Assembly (NCBI GenBank): GCA_017557345.1 | Contig: JAFYZR010000008.1 | Coordinates: forward strand, 1 to 41,898 | Direction of reading: 5' to 3' | Source of the DNA: Paludibacteraceae bacterium | GTDB taxonomy: Bacteria; Bacteroidota; Bacteroidia; Bacteroidales; Paludibacteraceae | Length of the DNA: 41,898 bases | Shown here: positions 14,729 to 24,860 of the stretch, piece after piece | Layout: each line of letters starts with the position of its first letter | Numbering within the stretch: the stretch's first letter is position 1 | Notes under the pieces: model-generated | Told to the model about the DNA's origin: nothing | The model's database searches: none | The model's input: only the letters and a program-made list of their open reading frames with translations | Made by a program: the position numbers and the translations under genes

Positions 14729-14760
14729 CAAAAGTACTACAAATTTTTGAAATGTGCAAA
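14729..14760 (-). promoter_or_regulatory. tRNA-Gln promoter
   Basis: On the minus strand TTTG (14760-14757) and TACTTTTG (14736-14729) are separated by 20 bases, an exact fit to the Bacteroidetes consensus. The start would be about 15 bases before the tRNA 5' end. Confidence 0.75.
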
Positions 14761-14810
14761 TTTTTTGCAAAAAAAATGAATTATACTTGTATAAAATGAG
14801 TTTTTTGAGT

Positions 14811-14848
14811 AAAAAAGTTACCGTTTGCACAAAAGTGCGAACGTAATT
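14811..14848 (-). terminator. Terminator of the pfp-TPR operon
   Basis: GTTTGCAC (14823-side arm) and GTGCGAAC form a stem around AAAA, extended by TTAC with GTAA (14818-14846). On the minus strand the stem is followed by TTTTTT (14816-14811). It lies about 60 bases after the stop of the gene at 14906. A promoter-like sequence between the two is discussed in the findings. Confidence 0.65.
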
Positions 14849-14905
14849 TCGGGGGAATGCGTAGCAGGCGGAGTCCGAAAGTACAAATTTTTGAAAAATG
14901 CAAAT

Positions 14906-15532
14906 TTATTGCTTTTTCAGTTTCTCTTGGCATTGACGGATATACATTTCCGTGGCTTCTCGAACCCAGCAGAATTGCCATTGTTCTCCATCAAAATGTG
15001 CCTTTGCTTTATTGAACCATTCCAACGCTTCTTGCTTGCTGCCGAAGGGTTTTGGAGCATAGAACATACATGTGCCGTAATAGGAAAGTACAAGCGGATC
15101 ATCAGGTGCAAGTTGCGTCGCTTCCTTTGCTAAACTCATCGCCTTGATGGGATGAAAAGACTCGCGTAACTTATATTCATAGATATACACGGCGCTCAAA
15201 TACATTTCGTAATAACCTGCCGGCAACGACTCTTTTTGCGCTTCTATATCTCGCCTGAACTGCTTAATATACGTCATGGCGTTTGTCTTGTCGCGATCCG
15301 CCATATACCCGCAGAAACCGTATTCGTAGAGTAGCAGTTTAGTGTTTGATGCCGAATGTTGTAAAGAAGCATTGTCAATATGCTTCTTCCAAACGGACAT
15401 GTCCTCTTTTTGATAGGCATCAAACAAATCCCTATCTGCCTCAAAATTTTGGGCAGACAGGGAAATGCAAATGCACAATGCGGCAATTATTTGCCACGCT
15501 CGAGCTGTAAAGTGCGAGTAGGTTGGTCGCAT
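14906..15532 (-). CDS. Exported TPR-like protein of unknown function
   Basis: I start this 208-residue protein at the ATG at 15532, which puts a signal peptide ([18 protein letters not shown], cleavage near residue 28) at the N terminus. An upstream GTG-type extension to 15598 would lie wholly inside pfp. The mature protein is helical, with TPR-like pairs such as [25 protein letters not shown] and [14 protein letters not shown] near the C terminus. The gene start overlaps the end of pfp by 46 bases, suggesting coupled translation, but a periplasmic TPR protein has no obvious tie to glycolysis. Confidence 0.75.
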   Translation of the reverse strand: MRPTYSHFTARAWQIIAALCICISLSAQNFEADRDLFDAYQKEDMSVWKKHIDNASLQHSASNTKLLLYEYGFCGYMADRDKTNAMTYIKQFRRDIEAQKESLPAGYYEMYLSAVYIYEYKLRESFHPIKAMSLAKEATQLAPDDPLVLSYYGTCMFYAPKPFGSKQEALEWFNKAKAHFDGEQWQFCWVREATEMYIRQCQEKLKKQ

Positions 15533-17139
15533 ACTTCGGTTGGACCGTAGTATTGGATCGGGCCTGGATAAATATAACTTGTGTTGGCATCTGCCCACTC
15601 GGCACGATGAGCTTGCAGGTACTGGAACGGTTTGCCATCAAGTTCAACAAGAGCTTTTTGGATAACCGGTTTCATCTTACCGTTACGCTTCTCCATATTC
15701 ATCATCATCGTGATAGGCACACCACCTGCGAGCCACTCAGCGGCAGGTCTCGTCAGATTGCGGACAAGCGACATATAGCCGGTCTTGCCTGCTGCAATCA
15801 GATGAGTGGCGTTGACACCAATCGAGTAGCAGTAATCAGCATCGAAATTAGACGGCATAGCGCAACGGCCTTCATAACCAAAGAAGTGGTTGAGCGCGCT
15901 GAATTTACCTTTGTACTCGCCGTTAGCTTTCAAAACAGCCAAACGTTTCTGAACCATCTCAATGAGCAGTTTCTCGGTCTCAATTTGACTTACCATAACG
16001 TTTCCGTGAGGGTCACGATCAAGTGTCAGCTGACGAGCAATTCCTTTTGGCAGCGAGCGATAGAGTTCGCGTGACTCAGGCGTAAGCATGCTCTTGACAT
16101 ATTCGCGTTTAGCATCGTCGCCGTCAAGTTGTGCAAACTCTTCGTTAGCGGCAAGCATATCATTCAACTCTTGAATCAGTACGCGCATAGCAGGGATAAA
16201 TTCGATGAGTCCTTCCGGAATAAGAATCGTACCGAAGTTAAGTCCTGCGTTGGCGCGAGCAACGATTACCTTAACAATATCTTCAACGATATCATTGAGA
16301 GTCATTTTCTTTGCTTCTACTTCCTCAGAAATCAAGCAGATATTCGGCTGGCTCTGAAGTGCGCACTCCAATGCAATATGACTTGCCGAGCGACCCATCA
16401 AACGGATGAAATGCCAGTATTTCTTAGCCGAGTTGGCATCACGCTGGATATTACCGATAAGTTCTGCATAGGTCTTGCAAGCGGTATCGAAACCAAACGA
16501 TGTCTCAATCATCTCATTCTTCAAGTCACCGTCAATAGTCTTCGGACAACCGATAACTTGAATGCCGCATTGTTTCTGCAGATAATACTCTGCCAATACG
16601 CAAGCGTTAGTGTTTGAATCATCACCTCCGATGATAACTACTGCTTTGATTCCCAGTTGTTTACAAACCTCAATACCATTGTCAAACTGCCAAGTCTCTT
16701 CGAGTTTGGTACGGCCGGAACCGATGATGTCGAAACCACCGGTATTGCGATATTCGTCAATAATAGCACCGGTCAACTCTTGATATTTGCCGTCAATAAG
16801 ACCTGAAGGGCCACCCAGAAATCCATAGAGTTTGTTTTCCGGATTCAAAGCCTTCAGACCGTCATAAAGACCTGAAATAACATTGTGTCCACCGGGAGCT
16901 TGACCGCCTGAGAGAATAACGCCAACGTTGAAAGGCTTGTCGCAATGATTCTTGCCTTCCATCGGTTCCATGGTGATAAGAGGCAGACCGTAAGTGTTAG
17001 GGAAGAGCTTTTTAATCTCTTCTTGGTCGGCTACTGAGTGTGTTTTCTCGCCTTCAACAAGACGAACCGCGCCCTGCAATGCCTTTGGCATTTTTGGCTG
17101 ATAAGCCTGACGGGCAATTTGTAATGGAGATTTTTGCAT
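15487..17139 (-). CDS. pfp: Diphosphate--fructose-6-phosphate 1-phosphotransferase
   Basis: This 550-residue enzyme transfers phosphate from PPi to fructose 6-phosphate, reversibly, in the cytosol. The motifs are clear: GGQAPGGHN (78-86), GGDDSNTNA (171-179), [12 protein letters not shown] (199-210) and [13 protein letters not shown]. Asp in GGDD and Lys in PKTIDGD are the residues that set PPi rather than ATP use in the PFK family. The length fits the long PFP form of plants and Bacteroidetes. It is downstream of ispG, separated by an 11-bp tandem repeat, and overlaps the exported TPR gene. Confidence 0.96.
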   Translation of the reverse strand: MQKSPLQIARQAYQPKMPKALQGAVRLVEGEKTHSVADQEEIKKLFPNTYGLPLITMEPMEGKNHCDKPFNVGVILSGGQAPGGHNVISGLYDGLKALNPENKLYGFLGGPSGLIDGKYQELTGAIIDEYRNTGGFDIIGSGRTKLEETWQFDNGIEVCKQLGIKAVVIIGGDDSNTNACVLAEYYLQKQCGIQVIGCPKTIDGDLKNEMIETSFGFDTACKTYAELIGNIQRDANSAKKYWHFIRLMGRSASHIALECALQSQPNICLISEEVEAKKMTLNDIVEDIVKVIVARANAGLNFGTILIPEGLIEFIPAMRVLIQELNDMLAANEEFAQLDGDDAKREYVKSMLTPESRELYRSLPKGIARQLTLDRDPHGNVMVSQIETEKLLIEMVQKRLAVLKANGEYKGKFSALNHFFGYEGRCAMPSNFDADYCYSIGVNATHLIAAGKTGYMSLVRNLTRPAAEWLAGGVPITMMMNMEKRNGKMKPVIQKALVELDGKPFQYLQAHRAEWADANTSYIYPGPIQYYGPTEVCDQPTRTLQLERGK

Positions 17140-17156
17140 AGTTGTACGTTTAAATC

Positions 17157-17211
17157 TTTAGTTCTTATTTAGTTGTTATTTAGTTCTTATTTGGTTCTTG
17201 TTTAGTTCATC
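17157..17211. repeat. 11-bp tandem repeat, five units
   Basis: Five consecutive 11-base units: TTTAGTTCTTA, TTTAGTTGTTA, TTTAGTTCTTA, TTTGGTTCTTG and TTTAGTTCATC. They fill the gap between pfp and ispG; the last unit contains the ispG stop codon. The period equals about one DNA turn. Confidence 0.9.
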
Positions 17212-18557
17212 ACCTGGTCTTGCTCTATCAAAGCAAGTAGTTTATCAACTGCTTCTTCTTGCGGGATGTTCTTCATAACACACTCTTTGCCGCGGTAGAG
17301 GGAAATGCGGCCACGACCTGCGCCTACATAGCCATAGTCCGCATCTGCCATTTCACCCGGACCGTTCACTATACATCCCATCACGGCAATCTTGAGACCT
17401 GTTAGATGACTTGTGGCGGCTTTTACTTTGCGGATAGTTTCTTCAAGGTTAAACATCGTTCGTCCGCAACCGGGACAGGAAATATACTCCGTCTTATAAA
17501 TGCGTACGCGTGCCGCCTGTAGGATATCTTTGCTCAAAAAGTTGAGTTTTGTTTCTGAGAAATTAGGATTGACAAGTGTCAATTCGGTTGCTTTGAATTC
17601 CCATAAAAGTCTTCCACATTCTGTCGCCGCTTGCAGAGCGAAAGTATCCCATTCGCTCTCAAAGGAGGAATAGCGAATCTCTGCATCACCGCCGATATTA
17701 TCTAATACTTCGGCGCGGACTGAGCCATCATAACGAATAGAGTCTTCATCCGCAAAATAATCCACTAATTCCTGTGCAACTGGTATCTCGTTTTCCGGTG
17801 CTTCGCTCAAACTCACACGAATAGTATCTCCTATTCCTTCCGCCAACAACGCACCGATACCTACTGCCGATTTGATACGTCCGTCTTCGCCTTCGCCGGC
17901 TTCGGTAACACCCAAATGCAACGGAAAGGCCATATGCTCTTTCTTCATCGTTTTGACGAGCAGACGAACCGTTTCTACCATCACACGGGTATTAGACGCT
18001 TTGACAGAAATAACAATATCGTTGAACTCATGTTCCACGGCGATGCGTAGGAATTCCATCACACTCTCTACCATTCCTTGCGGAGTGTCGCCGTATTTAT
18101 CCATCATTCGTTCGCTCAACGAACCATGATTGACGCCTATGCGAATCGCTGTCTCATGCTCTCGGCAGATATCAAGCAGATGAACAAAACGTTCCTCTAA
18201 TTTAGATGCATCTTTGCTGTAGTTCCCGGGATTGATACGAACCGCTTCTACTACTTGCGCAGCTGCATCGGCCACATCGGCCTGAAAATGCACATCAGCC
18301 ACCAATGGCACAGCGGTCAATACCTGTGCATGAATCTCACGTAGCGATTCCACTTCTCGCAAACCTTGTGTGGTGAAACGCAACAGCTCTGCACCTGCTT
18401 CTATGCAACGACGAGCCTGCTCTACCGATGCGTCAATATCGTTTGTGCTGGTGTTTGCCATCGTTTGCACACGAATAGGATAGTCGGAGCCTAAAAAAAT
18501 ATTCCCGACTTGCACTTGTGAGGTCTTTCTGCGACTATATGTCAGTTTGATTTCCAT
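17202..18557 (-). CDS. ispG: 4-hydroxy-3-methylbut-2-enyl-diphosphate synthase
   Basis: IspG (GcpE) makes HMBPP from MEcPP in the non-mevalonate isoprenoid pathway, using a [4Fe-4S] cluster. The N-terminal TIM-barrel part is intact (PIRVQTMANTSTND, LLRFTTQGLREVESL, INPGNYSKD, IRIGVNHGSLSERM). The cluster ligands are Cys361, Cys364 and Cys395 with Glu402 in CPGCGRT and GCIVNGPGE. The protein has 451 residues, longer than the roughly 370 of E. coli IspG but shorter than the roughly 600 common in Bacteroidetes. The inserted domain (about 258-345) is therefore much reduced. Its start faces the tRNA-Lys promoter. Confidence 0.95.
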   Translation of the reverse strand: MEIKLTYSRRKTSQVQVGNIFLGSDYPIRVQTMANTSTNDIDASVEQARRCIEAGAELLRFTTQGLREVESLREIHAQVLTAVPLVADVHFQADVADAAAQVVEAVRINPGNYSKDASKLEERFVHLLDICREHETAIRIGVNHGSLSERMMDKYGDTPQGMVESVMEFLRIAVEHEFNDIVISVKASNTRVMVETVRLLVKTMKKEHMAFPLHLGVTEAGEGEDGRIKSAVGIGALLAEGIGDTIRVSLSEAPENEIPVAQELVDYFADEDSIRYDGSVRAEVLDNIGGDAEIRYSSFESEWDTFALQAATECGRLLWEFKATELTLVNPNFSETKLNFLSKDILQAARVRIYKTEYISCPGCGRTMFNLEETIRKVKAATSHLTGLKIAVMGCIVNGPGEMADADYGYVGAGRGRISLYRGKECVMKNIPQEEAVDKLLALIEQDQVMN

Positions 18558-18625
18558 ATATTGCAGGCAAAAATGCCCTAAAATTAACTATTTTGATGTT
18601 TTTTTGCTAAAAAAATGCAAAATTA

Positions 18626-18657
18626 TTTGGTCATGTCAAAAATTTGTAGTACTTTTG
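18626..18657 (+). promoter_or_regulatory. tRNA-Lys promoter
   Basis: TTTG (18626-18629) and TACTTTTG (18650-18657) are separated by 20 bases. The tRNA begins 25 bases downstream. On the opposite strand TAATTTTG (18625-18618) could act as the ispG -7 box, but no -33 box lies at the right distance. Confidence 0.8.
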
Positions 18658-18681
18658 CACGCTTTTTCGGTGAAAGAGCGG

Positions 18682-18754
18682 GAATCAGTAGCTCAGCAGG
18701 TAGAGCACATCCCTTTTAAGGATGGGGTCCTGGGTTCGAGCCCCAGCTGGTTCA
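18682..18754 (+). tRNA. tRNA-Lys (TTT anticodon)
   Basis: A full 73-base cloverleaf is present. The acceptor is GAATCAG with CTGGTTC and discriminator A, the D arm GCTC with GAGC, and the anticodon arm CATCC-CTTTTAA-GGATG with TTT at 34-36. The T arm is CTGGG-TTCGAGC-CCCAG. CCA is not encoded. It lies between divergent ispG and convergent leuS. Confidence 0.97.
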
Positions 18755-18755
18755 C

Positions 18756-18787
18756 AAGGGAGACGAGGCAACTCGCCTCCCTTTATT
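18756..18787. terminator. Bidirectional terminator between tRNA-Lys and leuS
   Basis: AAGGGAG-A-CGAG pairs with CTCG-C-CTCCCTT around a GCAA loop, one base pair opposed by a mismatch. TTTATTT follows on plus and TTGTGAA on minus. It lies 2 bases after the tRNA and abuts the leuS stop codon. Confidence 0.75.
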
Positions 18788-21540
18788 TATACCACAATAT
18801 TTACAATTCTTCCGGGCACAACGATAACGCGTCTGGGCGCTTCTCCATTGAGATATTTCGCTGTTTCCTCAGAAGCCATTACCAGTTTTTCTACTTCTTC
18901 TTTCGGTGTGTCTTTCGGACATTCGAGCGTAAAGCGTACTTTGCCGTTGAACTGTACTGGATATTTCTGCGTGTCCTCAACCAAATATGCCTCGTCGCAG
19001 ATTGGCCATGCGGCATCAATAACAAAACTCTCATTGCCGCAGCGATGCCACATCTCTTCTGCAATATGCGGAGCATAAGGCGCTAATAATATGGCAAACT
19101 GTTCCAAAATCGCACGTTTGTTGCATTTCAAAGCCGCCAATTCATTCTGCGCAATCATGAATGCAGGGATGGAGGTGTTAAACGAGAAGTTTTCGATATC
19201 CCACGTAATCTTCTTGATAAGTTTATGCAGGCTGCGGAGTTCTTCTTTCGTTGGTGCTTCATCCACAATATTTTCGTACATGTTCCATAAACGTCTGAGG
19301 AAATGGTGTACTCCATCGATACCGTTTGTGTCCCATGGCTTGCTCATTTCCAGCGGACCGAGGAACATCTCATACAGACGTAGCGTGTCAGCGCCGAACT
19401 TGGCAATCACGTCATCCGGATTAACCACGTTGAACATCGATTTACTCATTTTCTCTACCGCCCATCCGCAGATATATTGTTTCGGACCGGCGAGATAAGG
19501 ATTGTCCTCTACCGTCGTACCATCGGCAAAAACGAACTGGGCATTTTTAAACTCAGGCATCCAAAGACGGAAGGCATTAATATCCAGAACATCGTTGTTA
19601 ACTAAATTCACGTTCACGTGAATAGGTTGCACTTTATCCTTGTATTCCGGGTTCTCGATGAGGTTGTACGATATATAGAGATTGCCCGTTGCCCCTTCGC
19701 CGATGTAACGATAAACGAAGTTCGAACGGCCTTGAATCATGCCTTGATTAATCAACTTTTTGAACGGCTCGTCCTCACAAACATAACCTAAATCATAGAG
19801 GAATTTGTTCCAGAAACGGCTATAAATCAAGTGTCCTGTTGCATGCTCTGAACCTCCTAGATACAAATCCACTTGGCGCCAGTAGTCATTGGCTTGTTTG
19901 CTAACCAACGCTTCATCGTTCGTTGGATCCATGTATCTCAAATAATATGCAGAACTGCCTGCAAAGCCTGGCATGGTACACAACTCAAGCGGATAGCCTT
20001 TATATGTCCAGTTTTCTGCATTTCCCAGTGGCGGACGACCGTCGGCGGTGGGTTTGAAGTCACGCACTTCCGGTAGTGTAATTGGCAGGTCTTTTTCGTC
20101 TACGGTATAAGGCATACCGTCCTTATAATATATCGGGAATGGTTCGCCCCAATAACGCTGACGACTAAAGATGGCATCACGCAGACGATAATTCACTTTA
20201 ACGCGGCCGATGCCGGTGTTCGTGATATATTCCTTCATCGCCTGGATGGCATCTTTGACCTCCATGCCGTTTAAGAAACCCGAGTTCATCATGATACCTT
20301 CCTTGGCATCGAACGACTCTTCGCTTACATCTGCACCCTCAATCAACGGGATAATCGGCAGTTTGAAATGCTTGGCAAAGGCATAGTCGCGACTATCATG
20401 TGCCGGAACGGCCATGATGGCACCTGTTCCATAACCAGCCAAAACGTAGTCGGAGATATAAATAGGAATCTCACCTTGTGTAAGCGGGTTGATAGCATAC
20501 GAGCCGGTAAAGACACCCGTCACGCGACGATCTGCTATACGCTCACGTTCTGTGCGGTTCTTGCAGCGGGCAAGATAAGCATCTACTTCTTCGCGTTGTT
20601 CGGGCGTAACGACTTTCTGCACGTATTCGCTCTCCGGAGCCAACACCATAAATGTCACGCCAAACACCGTATCCGCGCGAGTCGTGAAGATGGTGAACTG
20701 CAAGTCTTTTCCTTTGATGGCGAATTGCATTTCTGCGCCTTCTGAACGACCGATCCAGTTACGTTGCGTCTCTTTGAGACTATCGGTCCAATCGAGGCGA
20801 TCGAGACCTTCAAGCAGACGACCTGCGTAGGCACTCACGCGCAAGCACCACTGGCGCATTACACGTTGCTCTACCGGATAACCGCCACGCACGCTGAGGC
20901 CTTCACTTACTTCGTCATTCGCCAAAACGGTACCTAATGCCGGACACCAGTTAACCTTCGTGTCTGCAAGGTACGCTATTCTGTAGTTCATCAGTCGTTC
21001 CTGTTGCTCTTTCTCGCTCAACGTCGGCCACTTTGGGTCATTCGCTTCCCATTCTGCAATCAGTTTGCTGATGGGTTGCGCTTTCTGTGTCTTTGGATCG
21101 AAATAGTTATTGAACATCTGCACGAACGCCCACTGAGTCCAGTGGTAGTACTTCGGATCGCATGTGCGTACTTCGCGACTCCAGTCGTAACAGAAACCGA
21201 TCTTCTTGAGTTGGCTGATATAACGGTCGATGTTCTCGAAGGTTGTTTTTTCCGGATGTTGACCGGTCTGAATAGCATATTGTTCTGCCGGCAGACCATA
21301 ACTGTCAAAACCCATCGGGTGGAGTACATTAAAACCTTTAAGACGTTTGTACCGCGAGTAGATATCGCTCGCAATATATCCTAACGGATGGCCGACATGC
21401 AATCCTGCTCCTGACGGATAAGGAAACATATCGAGTACGTAGTAATGCGGCTTTTCTGACTCATTAGAAACTTTATAGGCTTGCGCTTTTTCCCATTCCG
21501 CTTGCCATTTTTTCTCTATGTCACTAAAGTTATAATCCAT
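18787..21540 (-). CDS. leuS: Leucyl-tRNA synthetase
   Basis: This 917-residue class I synthetase charges tRNA-Leu in the cytosol. The HIGH region reads [16 protein letters not shown] (about 37-52) and the KMSKS loop is present as [16 protein letters not shown] in the second half. The editing (CP1) domain carries [19 protein letters not shown], with the Thr-rich editing site, and the hallmark [20 protein letters not shown]. Length and domain order are normal. The gene starts 5 bases after the tkt stop codon, so the two are probably co-transcribed. I see no T-box leader, as expected outside Firmicutes. Confidence 0.97.
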   Translation of the reverse strand: MDYNFSDIEKKWQAEWEKAQAYKVSNESEKPHYYVLDMFPYPSGAGLHVGHPLGYIASDIYSRYKRLKGFNVLHPMGFDSYGLPAEQYAIQTGQHPEKTTFENIDRYISQLKKIGFCYDWSREVRTCDPKYYHWTQWAFVQMFNNYFDPKTQKAQPISKLIAEWEANDPKWPTLSEKEQQERLMNYRIAYLADTKVNWCPALGTVLANDEVSEGLSVRGGYPVEQRVMRQWCLRVSAYAGRLLEGLDRLDWTDSLKETQRNWIGRSEGAEMQFAIKGKDLQFTIFTTRADTVFGVTFMVLAPESEYVQKVVTPEQREEVDAYLARCKNRTERERIADRRVTGVFTGSYAINPLTQGEIPIYISDYVLAGYGTGAIMAVPAHDSRDYAFAKHFKLPIIPLIEGADVSEESFDAKEGIMMNSGFLNGMEVKDAIQAMKEYITNTGIGRVKVNYRLRDAIFSRQRYWGEPFPIYYKDGMPYTVDEKDLPITLPEVRDFKPTADGRPPLGNAENWTYKGYPLELCTMPGFAGSSAYYLRYMDPTNDEALVSKQANDYWRQVDLYLGGSEHATGHLIYSRFWNKFLYDLGYVCEDEPFKKLINQGMIQGRSNFVYRYIGEGATGNLYISYNLIENPEYKDKVQPIHVNVNLVNNDVLDINAFRLWMPEFKNAQFVFADGTTVEDNPYLAGPKQYICGWAVEKMSKSMFNVVNPDDVIAKFGADTLRLYEMFLGPLEMSKPWDTNGIDGVHHFLRRLWNMYENIVDEAPTKEELRSLHKLIKKITWDIENFSFNTSIPAFMIAQNELAALKCNKRAILEQFAILLAPYAPHIAEEMWHRCGNESFVIDAAWPICDEAYLVEDTQKYPVQFNGKVRFTLECPKDTPKEEVEKLVMASEETAKYLNGEAPRRVIVVPGRIVNIVV

Positions 21541-21545
21541 TTATT

Positions 21546-23555
21546 TTATAAAAGTTTCTTTACTTGTTCATATACATTTTGGGCGGTGAAACCGAGTTTC
21601 TCGTCGAGCACCTTATAAGGAGCGGAGAATCCGAAACTGTTGAGTCCCCATACAGCACCGTTCTCGCCGACAAGTCCTTCGAGTGTGCAACTCAGTCCTG
21701 CGGTCATACCGAAGCGTTTGAGCCCTTTCGGTAATACTTCTTCCTGATATTCTTTGGGTTGCTGACGGAAGAGCCCTTCAGAAGGCACGCTTACTATCTG
21801 CAGGCGAATACCTTCTGCACGCAGCAGTTCAGCACCTGCAAGGAGAGTAGACACCTCCGATCCGGAAGCCAGCAGTACAATCTGCGGATTCTTATCTTTG
21901 GAAACGACATAGGCTCCTTTGCGGAAGCCCTCGAGGTTAACATTAGGAACAGGAGCGATGTCCTGACGACTCAGGATGAGTGCGGTCGGAGTCGAAGTGT
22001 TCTCTATGGCTGCACGCCAAGCGAGAGTTGTCTCTTCGGCATCTGCCGGACGAACCACAAGCATCGATGGAGCACCGTGATGGTTGTGCAGTTTCTCCAT
22101 CAGTCGAATCTGTGCTTCTTGCTCAACCGGTTCGTGTGTCGGACCATCTTCGCCTACACGGAAAGCATCGTGACTCCAGATAAACTTAACGGGCAGTTCC
22201 ATCAGAGCAGCCATGCGGACAGCTGGTTTCATATAATCGCTGAACACGAAGAACGTGCCGCAAGCAGGGTTAATACCGCCGTGTAGCGCCATACCGATCA
22301 TCACACAAGCCATAGTGAGTTCGCTTACTCCGGCTTGCAGGAATTGACCGCTGAAATCGCCTTTCTTGATCGCATGAGTCATCTTCAAGAATCCATCGGT
22401 CTTGTCCGAGTTGCTCAAATCGGCCGAACTGACAATCATGTTACCTACGTTCTCTGCGAGGAACGATAGAACAACACCGCTTGCGTTACGTGTTGCTGCA
22501 CCTTCTTTCTGACGAATCAGACTCCAGTCGATGCAGGGCACTTCGCCGGACATGAAAGTCTCATATTCATTGGCTGCCAGCGGATTAGCATGTTTCCATT
22601 CATAATAAGCGGCATAACGCTTATCTGCCAAATCGCGCAATTCTGCTGCACGATCATCATATAGTTTCTGAACCTCAGGGAAGATGACAAACGGATTTGT
22701 CGGGTCGCCGCCAAGGTTCTCTATAGTCTTTTCGAAAGAAGCACCTGCTTTGCTGAGTGGAGCACCATGGGTAGAGCATTTGCCTTCCCAGTTAGCGCCT
22801 TCGGCGGTTACGCAGCCCTTACCCATCGTTGTATGACCGATGATGAGTGACGGACGGCCTTTTTCTGCTTTTGCCTTGATGATGGCCTCGCGGATTGCAT
22901 CTGGATCGTTGCCAGGAATCTCTTGAACAAACCATCCCCATGCTTTGTATTTGGCTGCCACATCTTCCGATGTTACTTCGCCGCATTCGGTGGACAACTG
23001 AATCGTGTTGCTGTCGTAGAACATAACGAGATTGTCAAGCCCGAGGTGTCCGGCCAGACGACCTGCGCCTTGCGAAATCTCTTCTTGTACACCGCCATCG
23101 GAAATAAAGGCATAAATCGTCGGGTTGTGAATCTCACCATAACGGGTGTTGAACCATTTTGCCGCAATCGCAGCACCTACGGCGAACGTATGTCCTTGAC
23201 CCAGCGGACCGCTGGTGTTCTCAATCATGCGGTCTATCTCACGCTCCGGGTGACCGGGTGTAACCGATCCCCATTGACGCAAGTTCTGCAGGTCTTCCAA
23301 CGTAAACTTACCGGCCAAGCAAAGTTGACCATAAAGCATCGGAGCCATATGTCCGGGATCCAGGAAGAAACGGTCACGCGCTTCCCAACCTGGATTTTCG
23401 GGGTCATACTCCAAAAACTCAGAAAAGAGAACGTTGATGAAATCTGCGCCACCCATCGCACCGCCCGGGTGACCACTTTTTGCTTTCTCTACTGCTGCTG
23501 CGGCCAGGATGCGAATGTTGTCTGCCGCACGATTCATAAGTTGTGTCTTGTTCAT
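21546..23555 (-). CDS. tkt: Transketolase
   Basis: The 669-residue enzyme moves two-carbon ketol units between sugar phosphates in the pentose phosphate pathway, using thiamine diphosphate and a divalent metal. SGHPGGAMGGADF lies near residue 27, LGQGHTFAVGAAIAAKW supplies the pyrophosphate-side loop, and SDGGVQEEISQGAG with FYDSNTIQLST forms the ThDP/metal motif. The pyrimidine domain has FSDYMKPAVRMAALM and HDAFRVGEDGPTHEPVEQ. Full length. It lies between the DUF6048-like gene, 12 bases upstream, and leuS, 5 bases downstream, in a minus-strand operon. Confidence 0.96.
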   Translation of the reverse strand: MNKTQLMNRAADNIRILAAAAVEKAKSGHPGGAMGGADFINVLFSEFLEYDPENPGWEARDRFFLDPGHMAPMLYGQLCLAGKFTLEDLQNLRQWGSVTPGHPEREIDRMIENTSGPLGQGHTFAVGAAIAAKWFNTRYGEIHNPTIYAFISDGGVQEEISQGAGRLAGHLGLDNLVMFYDSNTIQLSTECGEVTSEDVAAKYKAWGWFVQEIPGNDPDAIREAIIKAKAEKGRPSLIIGHTTMGKGCVTAEGANWEGKCSTHGAPLSKAGASFEKTIENLGGDPTNPFVIFPEVQKLYDDRAAELRDLADKRYAAYYEWKHANPLAANEYETFMSGEVPCIDWSLIRQKEGAATRNASGVVLSFLAENVGNMIVSSADLSNSDKTDGFLKMTHAIKKGDFSGQFLQAGVSELTMACVMIGMALHGGINPACGTFFVFSDYMKPAVRMAALMELPVKFIWSHDAFRVGEDGPTHEPVEQEAQIRLMEKLHNHHGAPSMLVVRPADAEETTLAWRAAIENTSTPTALILSRQDIAPVPNVNLEGFRKGAYVVSKDKNPQIVLLASGSEVSTLLAGAELLRAEGIRLQIVSVPSEGLFRQQPKEYQEEVLPKGLKRFGMTAGLSCTLEGLVGENGAVWGLNSFGFSAPYKVLDEKLGFTAQNVYEQVKKLL

Positions 23556-23567
23556 AATATTATAGTA

Positions 23568-24242
23568 TTAAAAATTCCAACCTAAATAATAATTTACTCC
23601 CCATCCGAGGTTATTCCGGTTTCCGAAGCCGGGGATGTAAATTGCGCTCATCTCATAGGCGGGAAGCCCGTCTGGCTCGCGCGTAAAGAGACATTTCAGT
23701 CGTCCTAACCAACCTATATAAAAGGCTGTGTTGTTCACTTTGGCAATTTCCACTTGGCATCCCAATACAATCTCTCCCCAGCAATCGGCATTAATGCCGC
23801 TAATCCGACTGTTCTGTATGCCCGAACCGGTCTGTGTCATTTCCTGTACCGCCGTTCCCAGACGCACTCCGACTAACAAAGCATGCGGACTTTCGGGATG
23901 CTTCTTTAGCGGGCATATATCCACGCCCACGCGAAAAAAACCTCCATGACCGGCATAGGCTAAACTGTCGCCTTTTGTCGTGTTTCCGCCTGCATAGCCC
24001 AATTCCAGCGTAGGATAAAAGCGTTGAGCCAGACGCACGTTCACGCCTAATTCATAGTGCTGTAACGCCCCTTTGCTCGTTCCCGCTACGATTGCCGGCG
24101 ACAAAATGTCCAACTTTACCTGTGTGCCATTGTACACGCTTGCTTTCGCTGCAGGAACTTCGGCTATGCTGTCCGTTTGAGCGAAAGAGTAGGGAACAAA
24201 GAGCAGAAGCAGCAATATGTTACATAAGATCTTTCGCTTCAT
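23568..24242 (-). CDS. Exported beta-barrel-like protein (DUF6048-like)
   Basis: The 224-residue protein begins with a signal peptide ending near FAQ (residue 22). The mature part is strand-rich with alternating hydrophobic residues and ends NNLGWGVNYYLGWNF, with a terminal aromatic Phe as in outer-membrane proteins. The layout (YNGTQVKLDILSP, YPTLELGYAGG, GWGVNYYLGW) resembles the Bacteroidetes family DUF6048, but I assign this from memory of the pattern. No function is known. Its start overlaps the end of the next upstream gene by 23 bases. Confidence 0.7.
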   Translation of the reverse strand: MKRKILCNILLLLLFVPYSFAQTDSIAEVPAAKASVYNGTQVKLDILSPAIVAGTSKGALQHYELGVNVRLAQRFYPTLELGYAGGNTTKGDSLAYAGHGGFFRVGVDICPLKKHPESPHALLVGVRLGTAVQEMTQTGSGIQNSRISGINADCWGEIVLGCQVEIAKVNNTAFYIGWLGRLKCLFTREPDGLPAYEMSAIYIPGFGNRNNLGWGVNYYLGWNF

Positions 24243-24750
24243 CCTTCAGGTACTCCAGCGCTTTGTCGGTTGGCGTTGTGCCATTCGACGCAAAAGCGGA
24301 AATAAGAGTGGTAGCGTATGTCTGAGCGTTGGCATCTTTGGGCAATTGACTGGAGATGGCGATGACAAAGGCTGCCATTTGGTCGCGGGCGTTTATCACC
24401 ATATCCCATACCTCGTCGCTCACATATACTTGTTGACTCTCGTTATGGTCAAATTCTGCACGGATGGTTTGCAGCAAGTATTGCTGAACTTGCAGGATAG
24501 TCCAAGTACTGAGTGCGTCAGGTTCTTTGGCGCGCAACTCCATAATCATATGCTCAGGTTTCGTACGTTCCAACAAAAGCGTCAGGCGCTCGTACGCGCG
24601 TAAGCGAATAGGAGAAATAGTCTTTTGACTCTCACGCTTTAATTCCCATTTGCGCTTCTTTTCCTCGTTGCGGAAATTCGAGTACTGGATCAGCCAAAAG
24701 CCGAAAATCAGCACAATAACGACCAGAATAATCAACAATGTATTTGTCAT
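24220..24750 (-). CDS. Membrane-anchored cytoplasmic protein (DUF7935-like)
   Basis: The 176-residue protein has one N-terminal transmembrane helix (LLIILVVIVLIFGFWLI, about 5-21), then a basic stretch and a helical cytoplasmic domain. That domain contains PIRLRAYERLTLLLERTKPEHMI, TILQVQQYLLQTIRAEFDHNESQQVYVSDEVW and a C-terminal helix pair. This matches the pattern of a conserved Bacteroidetes family of unknown role (DUF7935-like; from memory). It is the first gene of a minus-strand operon that continues through the DUF6048-like gene, tkt and leuS, under the promoter at 24777-24808. Confidence 0.72.
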   Translation of the reverse strand: MTNTLLIILVVIVLIFGFWLIQYSNFRNEEKKRKWELKRESQKTISPIRLRAYERLTLLLERTKPEHMIMELRAKEPDALSTWTILQVQQYLLQTIRAEFDHNESQQVYVSDEVWDMVINARDQMAAFVIAISSQLPKDANAQTYATTLISAFASNGTTPTDKALEYLKDEAKDLM

Positions 24751-24776
24751 AATTGTTTAGTTCACAAATTTGCCTG

Positions 24777-24808
24777 CAAATTTACAACTTTTTTTTGATA
24801 TACGCAAG
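24777..24808 (-). promoter_or_regulatory. Promoter of the DUF7935-tkt-leuS operon
   Basis: On the minus strand CTTG (24808-24805) and TAAATTTG (24784-24777) lie 20 bases apart. The start would be near 24770, about 20 bases before the ATG at 24750. Confidence 0.65.
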
Positions 24809-24860
24809 TATTTTAAGAAAAAAGAGCCATAGAGGCTTCTTTTTTTATGATGGAAATTCT

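Noticed and set aside
18626-18657. The same sequence serving as an ispG promoter
   Set aside because: A minus-strand -7 box exists at 18618-18625 but no -33 box lies 19-21 bases upstream of it; I left ispG without a promoter call.
21541-21545. Leader or T-box in front of leuS
   Set aside because: leuS begins 5 bases after tkt, leaving no room for a leader.
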